From assembly GCF_932526225.1 (NCBI RefSeq), contig NC_064043.1, positions 5,261,501 through 5,325,500 of the forward strand: a stretch of DNA of 64,000 bases, written 5' to 3'. Both the position numbers and the translations under genes were made by a program. The notes beneath the pieces were generated by a model. It was not told the DNA's origin and did no database searches. It worked only from the letters and a program-made list of their open reading frames with translations. Numbering within the stretch: position 1 is the stretch's first letter; every line of letters begins with the position of its first letter. This stretch comes from Nematostella vectensis (lineage: Eukaryota > Cnidaria > Anthozoa > Actiniaria > Edwardsiidae). Below, in pieces: positions 51,901 to 61,860 of this stretch.

Positions 51901-53410
51901 TGGCTGCATCTAGCTGTTTTTCCAAGTTGGACAGGAAAGGGTTCCCAGCAAACCGTTCAGATACCATAGAATGCCTATAGGGCTGTGCAGGCTGTTTTTG
52001 ATTTGGACCAGGGACTGATTTGTTTCTGAGAGTAACAGGAGGCCTAGGCGTCGGCAGAGGTCTCTTCGTTGAGCCCCCTCGTGTAGGTGGTGTTGGAGGG
52101 GGTGCCACAGGTGTGCTTGTGGTAGAAATATTTCCATAAATTGAACACTCTTCCTCTTTCTCCTCAGGTGGTGCCAAAGGCTTGCTTGTGGTAGAAACAT
52201 TACCATAAATTGGACCCTCTTCCTCAGTCTCCTCAGGTTTTTCTTTTCCATTTCTTGGAAACACAGCTTCCTCTTTAACTGATGCTGAATCCCCTATGAC
52301 CCCAGTTGTAACCCTTTCAGCAACTCCATCATTCTCTGATGAAATGCCCTCACTTGTTTCTATTTCCTCAGTTTCACTGTTTCCTGACTCTCTTCTTTTC
52401 TCAATGTGCTTCCTTGGAGGTTTTGCAGGCCTGGACCTAGCCAGAGGTCTTGAAGATTTTGGACTTACTGATCTGGTTTCATTTTCTACAACCTCCCCTT
52501 GTGGTGGCGATGGTGTTGAAGTACGGCTTGTCTCTACATTTGAAACCTCAGACACAACTTCCTCAAATTGATCATTAACAATAACATTTGAATCCGACTC
52601 TTTAGACTCTATAGATTCTGACGCCACTTTAGGAACATCCTGGCTATTGACTTCCAAATCAGACCTTGGTGGAATCGGGGGTGGAGCTTTGACTTTATTT
52701 GTTCTTTTGACAGGAGATACCACATGTTTGGGTAAAGGAGGTGCTAACTTTTTCTTGTTTGAGGAGGGCAATTGGGGAAGCCCTGGTTCCACAGAGACAA
52801 CATTGTCAACCTCAGACAATACCGAAGGTTGTTGTAATTTGGTTCCTGAATCACTTGTTATCCCAGCATCAGTGTTTGTGCTCTCAATTTGATTTTGTTC
52901 TCGTTTTAGTGATGACTCCCGATCGGGCACGCTCGGCCTTTCCCTCGCAACTTCTCCGTTGCCTTTCTTCTGTTTTTCTTTTGGAGGCAACGGAGGTGGC
53001 AACGGAGGTGGCACGAAATCACTATCCCTACACTCATTAACTAATGAAGAACTAGTCTCCAAGTTTTCATCTTGAGTATCGTCTGCACAGGGCTTATTAT
53101 CAATCTCTGGTGCAGATTCCGCAGGACTTGCTATCGCTTTCTCACTTCCTGTTTCGACGGATTCCGTCGCAGAAGTTGCTGCAACATTATCTTGTTCACC
53201 GAGTTCGCTACAAAATTTAAGCAGCCGTTTACGATGATACGGAGGTCTGATATTAAGATCATCTAAATCCTCTTCTGAGAGATCCTTTATAAGACGCAGT
53301 GAGCAAAAACCGTGCTCTGTGAGCTTATCAAAGTATCGATCCAAATGAACTTCCTTGGTTAGCCATTCGCGTAGTTCCCGTAACTCTAGCTCATCTTTAC
53401 TGCAGCTCAT
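22610..53410 (-). CDS. ARAP: ARAP-family ArfGAP/RhoGAP/ankyrin/PH scaffold
   Basis: PI(3,4,5)P3-regulated dual GAP that inactivates Arf and Rho GTPases to couple membrane traffic and actin (family knowledge). I reconstructed 44 exons from the start at 53410 to a TAG at 22610-22612. Every junction is GT-AG and phase-matched, totalling 5256 nt (1751 aa), close to the 1450-1700 aa of vertebrate ARAPs. Domains: SAM 5-70; Pro-rich linker 75-755; PH1 757-858; PH2 877-975; ArfGAP 976-1100; ankyrin-like 1128-1183; PH3 1184-1282; RhoGAP 1283-1490; RA 1500-1606; C-terminal PH 1607-1723; short tail. Exon coordinates are in the block entries. Vertebrate ARAPs have five PH domains; I find four. The paralogue (ARAP1, 2 or 3) cannot be set, and a cnidarian gene may predate the split. 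The final stop overlaps a donor-like GTAGGT, so a longer isoform is possible. Confidence 0.93.
24098..24243. repeat. 73-bp tandem duplication in an ARAP intron
   Basis: Two near-identical 73-bp units start at 24098 and 24171 (cacatgaacgggttcttgac), differing at a few bases. Two degenerate echoes (gaattggttctatttacta, gacagggttctatttactat) follow to about 24360. The array starts 18 bp from the acceptor of exon 41. Confidence 0.9.
24985..25800 (-). other. ARAP exons 36-38: Ras-association (RA) domain
   Basis: Exons 25800-25720, 25469-25358, 25112-24985. Signatures: [53 protein letters not shown] and KVLPAVIRW...NYLIIK, the ubiquitin-like RA fold order found between RhoGAP and the last PH in ARAPs. 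The intron 25470-25719 carries several accaatca motifs, a low-complexity run. Confidence 0.87.
26045..26170. repeat. Short tandem repeat of an atgcgtgactggta-type unit
   Basis: About eight diverged copies of a 14-16 bp unit (atgcgtgactggta, acgcgtgattgata, atgcgtgacaagaa) in the intron between ARAP exons 34 and 35. Confidence 0.8.
27980..28873. repeat. Repeat cluster with a recurring gtcgcttacgagagctt core
   Basis: The core occurs as ggtcgcttacgggagctta (28232), ggtcacttacgagagcttga (28663), ggtcgcttacgagagcttag (28752) and ggtcgcttaagagagcggtc (28834), and inverted as agcttgctctcataagcgac (28182). The cluster ends agagagcttcgactgta, which looks like a transposon terminus. Probably overlapping decayed MITEs; no coding function. 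The following stretch to 29486 has only low-complexity G tracts. Confidence 0.65.
29487..33767 (-). pseudogene. Nested decayed DDE/RNase H-like transposon-derived gene
   Basis: Lies in the big RhoGAP intron of ARAP on the same strand. Segments in order: 33767-33417 ([20 protein letters not shown], ...[20 protein letters not shown]), 32938-32834 ([20 protein letters not shown]), 32422-31560 ([42 protein letters not shown]) and 31218-29487 ([63 protein letters not shown]). It ends in a C-terminal block [21 protein letters not shown] recognise this order from a large uncharacterised multicopy family in cnidarians and other animals; the spaced Asp residues (PDCAMKY, RQDNAG) suggest a DDE/RNase H-like core. 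Lesions: in-frame TGA near 32934, frameshift near 32111, TAG at 31893, TAA at 31012, a deletion/frameshift near 30740, more stops before 29756. Introns persist, so it arrived as DNA, not as a retrocopy. The superfamily is unknown to me. Confidence 0.72.
34363..34486. mobile_element. Foldback MITE with perfect 53-bp arms and 8-bp target duplication
   Basis: Left arm 34363-34415 (ttccctgctagcagaggcct...) and right arm 34434-34486 are exact reverse complements, separated by an 18-bp loop. Both sides carry tatttgcc (34355-34362 and 34487-34494), an 8-bp target-site duplication as made by hAT (and P) transposases. There is no coding capacity. Perfect arms and an intact duplication point to recent insertion into the ARAP RhoGAP intron. 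Confidence 0.9.
35398..37212. repeat. 30/32-bp minisatellite, roughly 57 copies, in an ARAP intron
   Basis: Array of units of the form catatgaatcataggcaagc + atacataagaca (32 bp), with a 30-bp variant (cacatgaatcat...). Variant positions are gca-a/c-gcat, ata-c/t-a, and catatg/cacatg/cgtatg. It fills almost the whole 1.9-kb intron between ARAP exons 27 and 28. The minus-strand open frames ([10 protein letters not shown]-type) are repeat translation. Confidence 0.95.
37251..38388 (-). other. ARAP exons 24-27: third PH domain
   Basis: Exons 38388-38323, 37799-37746, 37637-37531, 37320-37251. Signatures: [43 protein letters not shown] and the final helix [15 protein letters not shown]. The next exon opens directly into the RhoGAP domain, so the fourth PH of vertebrate ARAPs is not seen. 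Confidence 0.9.
38389..40593. other. ARAP intron 23, no gene seen
   Basis: AT-rich intron between exons 23 and 24. It contains a three-copy 39-bp repeat at 39715-39831 and nothing recognisable as coding or RNA. Confidence 0.6.
39715..39831. repeat. 39-bp direct repeat, 3 identical copies
   Basis: Unit taaatattcatatagcatac + tttaacgacaaatgactcg at 39715, 39754 and 39793. The copies appear identical, indicating recent slippage or duplication. Confidence 0.92.
40594..41975 (-). other. ARAP exons 19-23: degenerate ankyrin region
   Basis: Exons 41975-41907, 41700-41661, 41153-41113, 41046-41010, 40643-40594. The reading [20 protein letters not shown] followed by NGADSES resembles one ankyrin repeat (TPLHLA..., LL..GAD). 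It lies where vertebrate ARAPs have theirs, between ArfGAP and the third PH. Exon 19 ([15 protein letters not shown]) may be a partial repeat. Confidence 0.8.
41755..41905. repeat. Local duplication next to ARAP exon 19 donor
   Basis: gatgaaggggtaggaaagtg occurs at about 41767 and 41850, each followed by agagagag purine runs. The motif aacatacatcgact (41830) echoes the genuine exon 19 donor region aacatacattgact (41900). The duplication unit is therefore about 75-83 bp and has copied donor-like sequence. Confidence 0.65.
42799..45029 (-). other. ARAP exons 14-18: ArfGAP zinc-finger domain
   Basis: Exons 45029-44969, 44591-44535, 44159-44074, 43319-43231, 42892-42799. The zinc ligands are C989 and C992 (CADC) and C1010 and C1013 (CGNC), with 17 residues between the pairs. 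The catalytic arginine is R1018 in [15 protein letters not shown], followed by [20 protein letters not shown] and [15 protein letters not shown], the expected ArfGAP tail. The tryptophan of the usual PDWASVN is replaced (PYPHASVN), and extra cysteines C1008 and C1014 sit next to the second ligand pair. Confidence 0.9.
43530..43960 (+). repeat. Interspersed repeat in an ARAP intron
   Basis: Begins aacatttatatagtgcttat and continues cgctgttctaagcgcttcac. Further on it has gggcagcttgttccacagtc + ggggggcggccacagagaaa. I recognise both parts as a dispersed repeat seen in many marine invertebrate and fish genomes, but I cannot assign a class. It shows no coding potential. Confidence 0.55.
45106..47740 (-). 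other. ARAP exons 9-13: second PH domain
   Basis: Exons 47740-47687 (linker), 47484-47435, 47185-47137, 45657-45545, 45190-45106. Signatures: [43 protein letters not shown] and the terminal helix [15 protein letters not shown]. The 1.5-kb intron 45658-47136 between exons 11 and 12 shows nothing coding. Confidence 0.88.
47981..50524 (-). other. ARAP exons 3-8: first PH domain
   Basis: Exons 50524-50462, 50042-50002, 49928-49853, 49471-49403, 48575-48509, 48033-47981. The PH domain opens with [10 protein letters not shown], continues [20 protein letters not shown], carries the middle strands [11 protein letters not shown] and [17 protein letters not shown], and ends in the helix [11 protein letters not shown]. 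The K-x-W-K-K-R-W-F pattern is typical of phosphoinositide-binding PH domains. Confidence 0.9.
50970..53410 (-). other. ARAP exons 1-2: SAM domain and Pro/Tyr-motif linker
   Basis: Exon 1 is 53410-51724 (1687 nt), exon 2 is 51487-50970. Exon 1 starts [20 protein letters not shown], with a SAM domain to about residue 70 (...[21 protein letters not shown]). A long acidic, Ser-rich linker follows with proline motifs [34 protein letters not shown] and PLPTPRPP, suitable for SH3 domains. It also holds tyrosines in possible phosphorylation contexts (GPIYGN, CSIYGN, SQVYDQV, GTYESI, SPVYDRV). The ARAP SAM domain is known to pair with SHIP2; that partner is inference here. Confidence 0.9.
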
Positions 53411-56400
53411 TATGAATTAAATTAGCCACAAAATCACAGCAAATCACCATTAGTAGACCAAACACCTATCACCCAGACATTGTGCATCCTTAGTCAAAGA
53501 AATTGCCGCATATTGACAATTCAGTGAGGGAAGTTTGTACAACGTTCCAGCACAGTTCTCAATAACATTCTCTCTTATGATCACTCTCTTGTCTTCCGGG
53601 CATACATACCCCTACTACGCACGCGCTAAGTAACGCTACCGCTCTCGAGATTCTTATCTTTGATTGTAGGCTAAAAAAAAATTAGAGGCACTCCTGCTTT
53701 CCAATGAGAGAGTAAGGCGCATTTGTCGAGGGGAAAGGGGGGGGTGCAGTTAATAAATAAGAAAAGGTTGATTTTCGGCGAGTAGAAGGGTGTGCACGTC
53801 TCACCTCCCATCGATCGCGTTTTCCCCATGTCCGTCTTTGACCCCATATTGCACATATAAGTTTTTGAGAGTCTCTAAAAGAGAAACAGAAATATTATTC
53901 TAGACTAGGTAAAAAAAAGACCAAAAGTATGGACAGAACCCGCGTAAACTTCAAATTGATTATGAGTGTAATCAAGTGTAATGGTAACCAATCGGCATTT
54001 TAGTTTTCGTGTTTTGTTATGATAATTCAAATTGTCTCTGTTTCACCTCTAAACACCAATCCTTTGTTCAAAGAGAAAAGAAGAGGTCTTATACGTCATT
54101 TCTCTGTTATTTATTTACATTCCAAATACCCTCTCTAGTTCTAAAAAGACCATTACCAACACCACTCTGTCTAATTCTGGTGGCGTCCTGAGCTGCCAGC
54201 CTTTTCTTTGACTTCGGCGCTTTCCAGTGATAGCAACTGGAAAGCTATAAGAAATGCCTCTACACTAATATTTTGATCAAAACAATTATTTTGTTATTAC
54301 TACGTATAGTAATGCAGACGTACTAGTGATTTTATTCCTCGTGGCAGCGACAATATTTTCCTTGCCTCAAGCCTTATTATAGAATAATAATCTTGACTCG
54401 CCGCGAAGGGTACGGAGCATATTGTCACTTATTTCGTCCAATCGCGCCCTTGAAAGGTAAGATTATTTTAACTACATACTATTCTCTTATTCTCTCGCTA
54501 TATAATGTATCTTTTCCTCGGTGATCCTACCTATAAGTAAATCAGTAAAATTCCCGTTCAGTTTGCGTTTACTCAGCCCATGTGGTAAACTATGATGTAG
54601 TAATTTGCAATAAATTGATTAATAGATATCATTTAGGCAAAAGCAGCGGCACAAACGCATAAAGCCAGCTTTGCGCGGTTTATCATGCTAAATCATCTCT
54701 ATATTCAAACATATATATGGTAGTTATTTTAATTAGTTGTAGTTTTAAGACATAAAACACTAAATTTGTTAGAGTTATCGGCACTTCGTAAAACACGTGG
54801 ACTTTGAATGAATCACTCAAAATCTCACGTAGCGAACGCCTGAACTGTTTTTCGCGAAAAAGCGGGGTAAAAGGTTTTATAATACAAATAAATTTATCCT
54901 ACAAGGTATCATACACAGTACTTCCTGACTTGAATTTGTGAAACGAAGTTTTTGAGTTTTTTCTCTTTGAAAATTTGATTTATTAAGCTCTGTTTGTTTA
55001 CATTACTTTTGACACTCAGTTGTGTGTCACACAGCAGGGCCTTTCAATACAAAACAGACTGTTGCTGTTTCCAAAGCTCCCGTTTTCAATAATTTCAGAC
55101 ATGAAAGCCGGTTTACTTGGGAGGCTTTTTAACGCAAAGATTTCACGTTGTGGCGAAGCACGTGGCGATATTGGTTCGCTCCTGCTCCGTTCATTTCTTG
55201 GCACCTGTCAACGCACAGGGAGGCGGAGTGCGATTTTTTTAGGCCACAGACACTTCAACGTCTTAGATTGCTCCTTTGTGCATTTAATGATCGCAAGAGA
55301 GGGACGCAAATCGTCTTCGTTATTCAGGAAGACGCCCTAGCAAATTAGGCTTATGATCTAAATGGTTGTTGCGCCAAAAGATGTGGAAGCCATAGGTAGT
55401 GGATGGTAGTGGCTGCATTCATCACCGTCAGGGGCGTACGCAGGATTTTAACAAGTTGCAGTCAAAGCATTCAGAAGCTGAAAGAGGGCGTGGCCCCTCA
55501 TCCCGCATTCCCGTAAAGATTTCATAGCTCCCGCTTTTGGGTTTGAAATTGGCGTCAGTGCGTCAGACTTTTGAGAATATTACACGATCCTCTGTCATCC
55601 TCGATCTGTCGATCTGAAATAGGACTTCAGTCGTCGCGTGGCACTGAACGACATAACAATATGTTTGGAAATCATCTGTATCATGATTTTAAAAAAAATT
55701 AAAATTATAGTTTTTATCCTCATCATATATATAAACCTACGTCATAAAAATAAATGAGTAAACATTTGATTTTTCCCCTCGTTATGCAAATAAGATCGCC
55801 AAAATTTTTTGCAATCCAGTGACTGCAGGCCTATAGGCTGCGTACGGCCCTGAGCGGATGCCGGGTAAACCGCTTGCAACCACTGTACACTTACTTTCTA
55901 GTTCAATGCGTACACTATTATGCGTACTTGCGCCAAAAAAAAGTTTGCTGCAGCAGACTAGGGGGGACGGGGATTCAGGAAAAGCCGAGCTTCTAGCTTC
56001 ACTATCACAGACAAGGGTATTTTTTAATCTAGAGGTCTTACCAAAAATGGTTTTAAACTTTTAAATGTCACGTACTTTTACTATTAATAAACTGTTTTCT
56101 TTTGTTTATAAAAGCAGCAAAATCAAAACACGCGACACGATTATTCCGTATTGGCACTTTGCGGGAAAAATCTAAAAGGAAAGCATTGTTTAGATCTCTA
56201 TCGCGTCACAATAGTCATCAAAAGATCTCAATGGCTCTCTATGTAAAGACCAAGCCAAGGAACGGAGGAACGGAGTAGTGTTACTTTAGGTATCCAAAAT
56301 TCGCGTTACGTCACGGGCTAAGAACGCGCGGGATTTCTGAATGAACTCCGTTCATATTTGCGGCGTTAGTACATAAACAACAGCGTCACGACTTTGAACG

Positions 56401-58677
56401 CGACCATAACAACAACGATTCGCACCACTCATGGAAAGATCGTGGCTTTTTTCAACAGCGTATGAAGCTGCTAAGGATGTAGCTCTGTAAAGAGCGATGT
56501 TTTCTGAAAATAACATAATTTGGTAAGGGAATGAAGGAGTGCTCCAGTGAGTATTGAATCATGCATATGCAATTTGTTCATAGTTTTTTTACCGGCTATT
56601 CTTTGTGACAAAGTGTATAAGTCTTCATCATACATGTTATCCGATACGAATTTATATCTTAGCCACTATTTAAATCGTCGCGCATATTTAAGTCAACTCA
56701 AATCATGTGAGTTCGTACTCGGGGGCTCAAAAGTAACACAATGAGTCTAGCTTTGCTAGTAAGATCCAGAGTAGCATCCTCTTAAGAATTAACTACATTT
56801 CGATCACCATAAGTTAAATCAATTGTATCGATTTTGTTTTCTTCGACATCAAAGAGCACAAACTGTTACGTCTAACTAGAGAGTATAATGTTGGCACGAA
56901 TGTACCGAATGGGATAATATTGGCGTTATTCCAGTTTCCGCCCAGGTATATGTGCTTACCTTCCTGGTCTTATATAAGAGCTACAATATTGATTAAGATT
57001 AGCTTGTTGCTTTCGTACAGATAGTTTTCTAGCAATTTTTAAAGATTTCATTGTAGCTTTTTATATGAATGATCAAAAAAGTTCTGTGATAAAGAAACAA
57101 ACAACCAACCTATGGTATATAAATTTTCATTTTGTTTTCGAGCAGTCGATTCTGTCAGAAAAGCCTATAGATAAATATTATTTTCCAATATACAAATTCA
57201 TAAAATATCCTGTAAGTCGTTTTGATAAGTGTGCCTTTAAAACGTGCACAGTGTATCTCCTCGGGGTACGTAAGGAAGTATGGCGATATTTACCCTTGTG
57301 GTATGTGGCGTACAATAAACACCATATCTTCTTTTCCGCTATGCGCTTTGTTGGAGTTTAGTGTGTGACTGACATGTTTGACTGTCTAGTTCAACTGTTT
57401 CCTGATAACACATACTAATGTTTATATAAATTGTCTAAAACTTTCTAGAATTATCTGATGGTAGTTAATGATTATTGACACCACTGGAATTTTCTCGAGG
57501 GTAAATTAGTCTCGTTATCATCATCTACTCTCATACTCAGATACACACTGTGTTCTAAATCGTCTCGTTCAGCGATGTTTAAGCATTGACCCTTGATGTT
57601 TTAAAGTCTCAAGTTCCGTGTCCGTGCCTTCTGATGTCGGTTGTTGGCGCCTTTGCGGCCTAACACACTCAATGATGGTGTTGATTTAATAGAAGGATTC
57701 TCTTTTTGTGTCAGAGATGTGATACCTATATAATTTGATGAAGGCCCTCAAGATATCATTTTCAAACCGAATTCCACACAGACAAAGCTATTTTTCAATA
57801 GATCCATTTTAGCACCTAGAATCCTGGGGATTGGGGGATTTTGGTAAGTAATTCTGCTGTCCCATCTCTTATAAGAACATTTTGAAGGTACTACTTTTGA
57901 TTTTTGTTTAATTTTAACATTTTTTGTACTCTTTCCCCTTCTTAGAAAAATTATATAATTTTATTAGAGCCTTCAAGACAATAATGTTTTTATTATTTTT
58001 TTACTTAAAATTGATCCCCGATATAAAGATACTCTCGGTATAACGATATCGATTTCTGGTTCCGCCAACCCTAAAATATATGGAAAATAATATCGATTTA
58101 ACAATATTCTCGATATAACGCCGTAATATTCCGGTCTCTTGCCATATCGTTAAATCGAGGTTCCCCTGCTATCTTATAATATACTGGAACCTTATAGTAT
58201 ACTGTATACACTGGAAAATTTGAGTAACATGCTTTTTAGCAATGTTCAGAAAAGCATACTTTTATGTTCAAAATTATTCTCAAATATATATACATATAAC
58301 TCATTTGTGCATTTTTTTTCTGCTACTCTGAAGAAACTCTTTTTTAATAACTTAATAACTTAACAACTTAATAACTCTAGTAAAGAAAATGAAATTCTTT
58401 ACACGTTGCTAGTTTTACCTACCATATACAGCTCCTTGCTATCTATTTCTTGTCTATTCAAATACAAAAGAACACAGCAGCAGTATTTGAACCGTTTAGT
58501 AGATGAAATACCATCTTTGGCAAACTGAAAAATGTTTTTTCTTACACCGTCTATTTACATCAGCTTTAAAAAATGCAACAGCGATCGATACACTTTTTGT
58601 TTAATTCAGTGTTACTATTGGGTTTGTAGAACCGAAACAAAAAAAATATGTCATTCTTTTTTTTTTTCTTTTATCAG
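53411..58677. other. Intergenic region between ARAP and the GT31 gene
   Basis: The left part should carry the ARAP promoter (GC-richer around 53580-53660) and the right part the GT31 promoter and 5' non-coding exons. No coding exon is convincing: open frames at 55020-55350, 55858-56064 and 57065-57361 lack motifs or supporting splice structure. A decayed repeat lies at 58010-58200. Confidence 0.5.
58010..58200. mobile_element. Relic of a pogo/Tigger-like element
   Basis: Motifs ggtataacgatatcgatttc, aatatcgatttaacaatatt and gccatatcgttaaatcgagg + ttcccct resemble the TTTAACGATA/GGAACCTCG termini of Tigger-type MITEs and the intact element at 14763-15268, but no clean ends remain. Confidence 0.55.
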
Positions 58678-58695
58678 ATCAATACAGAAACAAAT

Positions 58696-60601
58696 ATGAA
58701 ATCTTACTTCACCATCAAGTTCTTCCTGGCCTTGACGTCAATAACTGGAATTCTTAACCTTGTATTTCTGGTCATGTACATTGGATTGAGCGGCGATCTG
58801 GGCTGCATGGACCGTGGGTATCCTGCCGTGGTACGCCGACAAATCTCCAGCATCGATACCACGACGGAAGACGAACAGAGAGAGATGTCAGGACCGCGTT
58901 ATGGCCACCTAGAACTACTAAATATTGAACTTAAGAGTATACTAGAGCGTTACGGTGACGCTGTGAATACCTTGGGTAGAGAACACGAAATAGCGCAAAG
59001 AAATCGAGAAACATGGAATGGTTCTAGGGAGTCTACAGGATTAGATCCGTTATGCAGCATTCCTCCGTTTCTTCTGATCTTCGTCCATTCCAGTCCGGAA
59101 AGTTTTTTGAGGAGAGAATCTATAAGGTTGTCATGGGGACGTCAAGAGAATTCTATCAATCACGGTAGCTGGGTCAGGCCTGAGAGGTGAGTAGTGATGA
59201 CAGATGGATAAGGCTGATGTACATGATGACGATATATCTTGTCATGCTTCTGTTGATGATAAAGGGATTGATAACAATTGTGATGATGGTGATGGCGATG
59301 ATTATGTTTTTCTTTGATGAGTATGATTATGAGGATGGTAACGATTATGGTGATGATTATGTCATAGCCGTAGCAGGCCTTGAATTATTGGGGGGGGGTC
59401 CGACACAGAAAACAATGGGGGCACAGCCACGCCCCTACTGGTCATTTCCTTATGATTTTTGAAAATATTGGGGGGGGGGTACGCGTCCCCAGTGCCCCAC
59501 CCTCTCCTATGGCCCTAGCTGTTATGATAACCCCACCCCTGCTACGGCCCTAGCTGTTAAGATAATGATGGTGATCGGAATAATAATGGGTGAAGATAGC
59601 GATCAAGGCGGTGATGATGATTGCGATCATGTCGCTAGATTATGACGGAATTGGTGATGATGATGACAATGATAATGATGGTGGTGGGACTGATAACATG
59701 TGAAGATAATGATCAAGACGGAGATGATAAGTGTGATCATGTCGCTAGATGATGACGGTATTGCTGACATTGATCATCTTATGATAAGCACTTGTCGGTT
59801 ATGATAATGTACTTGTTGGTTGACGGTAGTTTAAAGAACGGTTTGTAAATGATATGTCTCGACAGGACCTGGCGAACTATCTTCATTGTTGGACGAAGTA
59901 ACAACTCAAGAACCAACAACCTGTTAGGCCATGAGTCGCGTGTTTATGGAGACATCCTACTCGGGAATTTCCTGGACACATACAAACATCTATCCCTGAA
60001 AATGCTTCTTGGAATAACTTGGCCATACGAACACTGCAACGCCAAGTACATACTAAAGACGGATGATGACTGCTACATGAACATTGTCTCGCTGATTCTA
60101 TGGCTCAGTGAGTACCATACCCAACAAGGCACCGACCCTCTTTACATAGGCAAAGTGCAGAAAAACATGGCGGTGGTGAGGACAAAAAGCCATAGGTATT
60201 ACGTGTCCAGGAGTGTCCACCGGGGAGATTTTTACGCGCCGTACGTATCTGGCGGAGGCTACTTATTTAGCGGTCATTTACTAAGCAGACTTTACAAGGT
60301 GTCGAGACATAGTCGAGTGTTTCCAGTTGAAGACGCTTTACTCGGTCGCTTCATGCGTATTCTAAAGGTCCAGCCAAGACATGAAAAGAGGTTTCTACCG
60401 TTTGTTTCGTGTGATAGGTCGTACGAGACGCTGTTCCAAAGACCCATTTGTCATTTCAAGGAACCGTTCGTGGTCCATGGGGTTAGTGAGGTCCAGCAGA
60501 TTTATATGCATCATAATGTTGTTGTCATGAACTATGTGCCAACCATCTGCTCTTACGTAGAGCATCAGAGCGGTGAAGATACGTTGAGTAGACTCTGCTA
60601 A
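58696..60601 (+). CDS. GT31 beta-1,3-galactosyltransferase-like glycosyltransferase
   Basis: Golgi type II enzyme transferring Gal or GlcNAc in beta-1,3 linkage (family knowledge). Two coding exons, 58696-59186 and 59866-60601, GT-AG and in phase, 408 aa. A transmembrane anchor lies at residues 8-31 (FFLALTSITGILNLVFLVMY), then a stem. GT31 motifs: RRESIRLSWG, DILLGNFLDTYKHLSLKML, the metal-binding KTDDDCYMN with D230-D232, YVSGGGYLFSGHLLSRLY and FPVEDALLG. The start at 58696 gives a short cytoplasmic tail. An upstream in-frame ATG (58648) is separated from it by a pyrimidine tract and CAG acceptor at 58677, suggesting a spliced 5'UTR. Donor and acceptor specificity (B3GALT or B3GNT) cannot be read from sequence. 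The intron contains gat-rich sequence and a dispersed repeat. Confidence 0.92.
59380..59515 (+). repeat. Dispersed G/C-tract repeat, copy 3
   Basis: Reads gcacagccacgcccctactg, gtcatttccttatgattttt, gaaaatattggggg, then ccccagtgccccaccctctc + ctatggccct. It lies in the GT31 intron. A second short ccacccctgctacggcccta follows at about 59533. Confidence 0.8.
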
Positions 60602-60649
60602 TGGACTCGGTGCCCTTCTTGATATAGGGCCGTCATATGCCTCGGGGGA

Positions 60650-60770
60650 TACAGAGACACAAACGATATTGGTGGCACAGCTATGCCCCTTACGATCATT
60701 TCCTTGTTATTTTTTGAAAATAAACTGTGGGTGGGTGGGGGGGCGCTATAGGCGTTATGGCCCTGTCATA
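60650..60770 (+). repeat. Dispersed G/C-tract repeat, copy 4
   Basis: gtggcacagctatgcccctt, cgatcatttccttgttattt, tttgaaaataaactgtgggt and a G run, ending ggcgttatggccctgtcata. Same order as copy 3, in the 3' flank or 3'UTR of the GT31 gene. Confidence 0.75.
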
Positions 60771-60796
60771 GCGTCCTAACAGTGAGATAATGGTTA

Positions 60797-60802
60797 AATA
60801 AA
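60797..60802 (+). terminator. Candidate polyadenylation signal of the GT31 gene
   Basis: AATAAA about 196 bp past the stop codon, the first on the plus strand after the gene. Other AT-rich hexamers exist downstream, so use is uncertain. Confidence 0.4.
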
Positions 60803-61639
60803 AAACGGACTGTTCCAAGACATGAAACCTTTGTGTTATGGTGCTTTCTGTTCTAACCATATAGGATATGCAACTATAGTCCAGACATTTTATGAAAAAA
60901 CGTAAGAAAAAAACACAGTATAACCCATCACTAATTTGCAACAAAAGGTTACTCAGTTATATCAGCTATTTGATTCTTTTGCTATTAGTCAGCGTGCTTT
61001 TCTATGAGCGAAATTGTCTACAGAAATTGAATACCGTGTGAGTAAACAGCTTTATCAGTTATAAAATATTTCTTTAATAAAGTCATTAAGTGAATTCATG
61101 TGTATAATCTAAACTTTGCTTCATGATAAAAGAAGGCCTATTTTAGACTCTCAAATAGCGGTGTTTCCTGCTTTTACTATTGCTAACTTATTTGTTTTTG
61201 CGGAGTAAACTCATAGTTTAGGAAAATGTTTTGCCATCAAAGCTTAGATGTTATACATGAGTTTCTTTCTTCCACTTTGTAAAAGGATTACGTTTTAATA
61301 AAACAGGCAGTTCTCACTAGAAAGATTGTCGAATTTGCAGATGCTGATGAATACTCCAATGAATAGGCTACATGGGTGGCCCAGTATGTTAGCGCGTTGG
61401 CGTATGGGGCCACCGGTCGTAAACATTTTTAGTATCTTTGTTTCTCGGCCCTAAATTTCACTTTTTTAGCGTATATGAGCTTACCAAGAAGCTTGTGTTC
61501 TTCAGTTCCAAGATGGGACATTCTCAATACATATGTAATAGGATTTGAAATCTGAAGTGCTTATAAAATGGTTTATGTACTGTGTACACTGTACTTATGT
61601 ACTGTGTATACCATGGTCACCTCGGCGTCTTTTTTTTCT

Positions 61640-61860
61640 GAGGGACGATTACTTACGAAATTCCCTCAAAAACAATAGATGGTTCTAAATTCCCTCATGC
61701 ATTAATGATGAGGGAGATATAGTTTCTAAGTTTACCTGATGCATTAATAATGAGGGAAATTTAGATAAGACAAAATAATCTTTTGTCTTCTAAATCTCCC
61801 TCTACATCCGTGAATGAGAGAAATTTAGAACCAAGATGCTTGTCTTCTAGTTACCACCAG
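61640..61860. repeat. Hairpin-forming repeat with tccctcat/atgaggga units
   Basis: ctaaattccctcatgcatta + atgatgagggag is palindromic. Related units (tacctgatgcattaataatg + agggaaattta; ctaaatctccctctacatcc + gtgaatgagagaaattta) follow in both orientations. Looks like a small decayed inverted-repeat array. Confidence 0.6.

Noticed and set aside
51910-53040. Several open frames of 80-113 codons on both strands within ARAP exon 1
   Set aside because: Shadows of the long exon; the SAM/Pro-rich frame is open over 1.7 kb and explains the region.
55020-55348. Two overlapping plus-strand frames (106 and 66 codons)
   Set aside because: No motif, no splice support and no codon pattern; chance open frames in GC-richer intergenic DNA.
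57065-57361. 98-codon plus-strand frame
   Set aside because: AT-rich, no recognisable domain or neighbouring exon.
59187-59462. 91-codon frame rich in Met/Asp/Asp-Tyr
   Set aside because: Lies in the GT31 intron and is made of gat-rich simple sequence plus a dispersed repeat.
61368-61425. Sequence resembling a tRNA or tRNA-derived SINE (gtggcccagtatgttagcgc + gttggcgtatgggg)
   Set aside because: The A-box resemblance is partial, no B box or cloverleaf follows, and no tail or duplication is visible.
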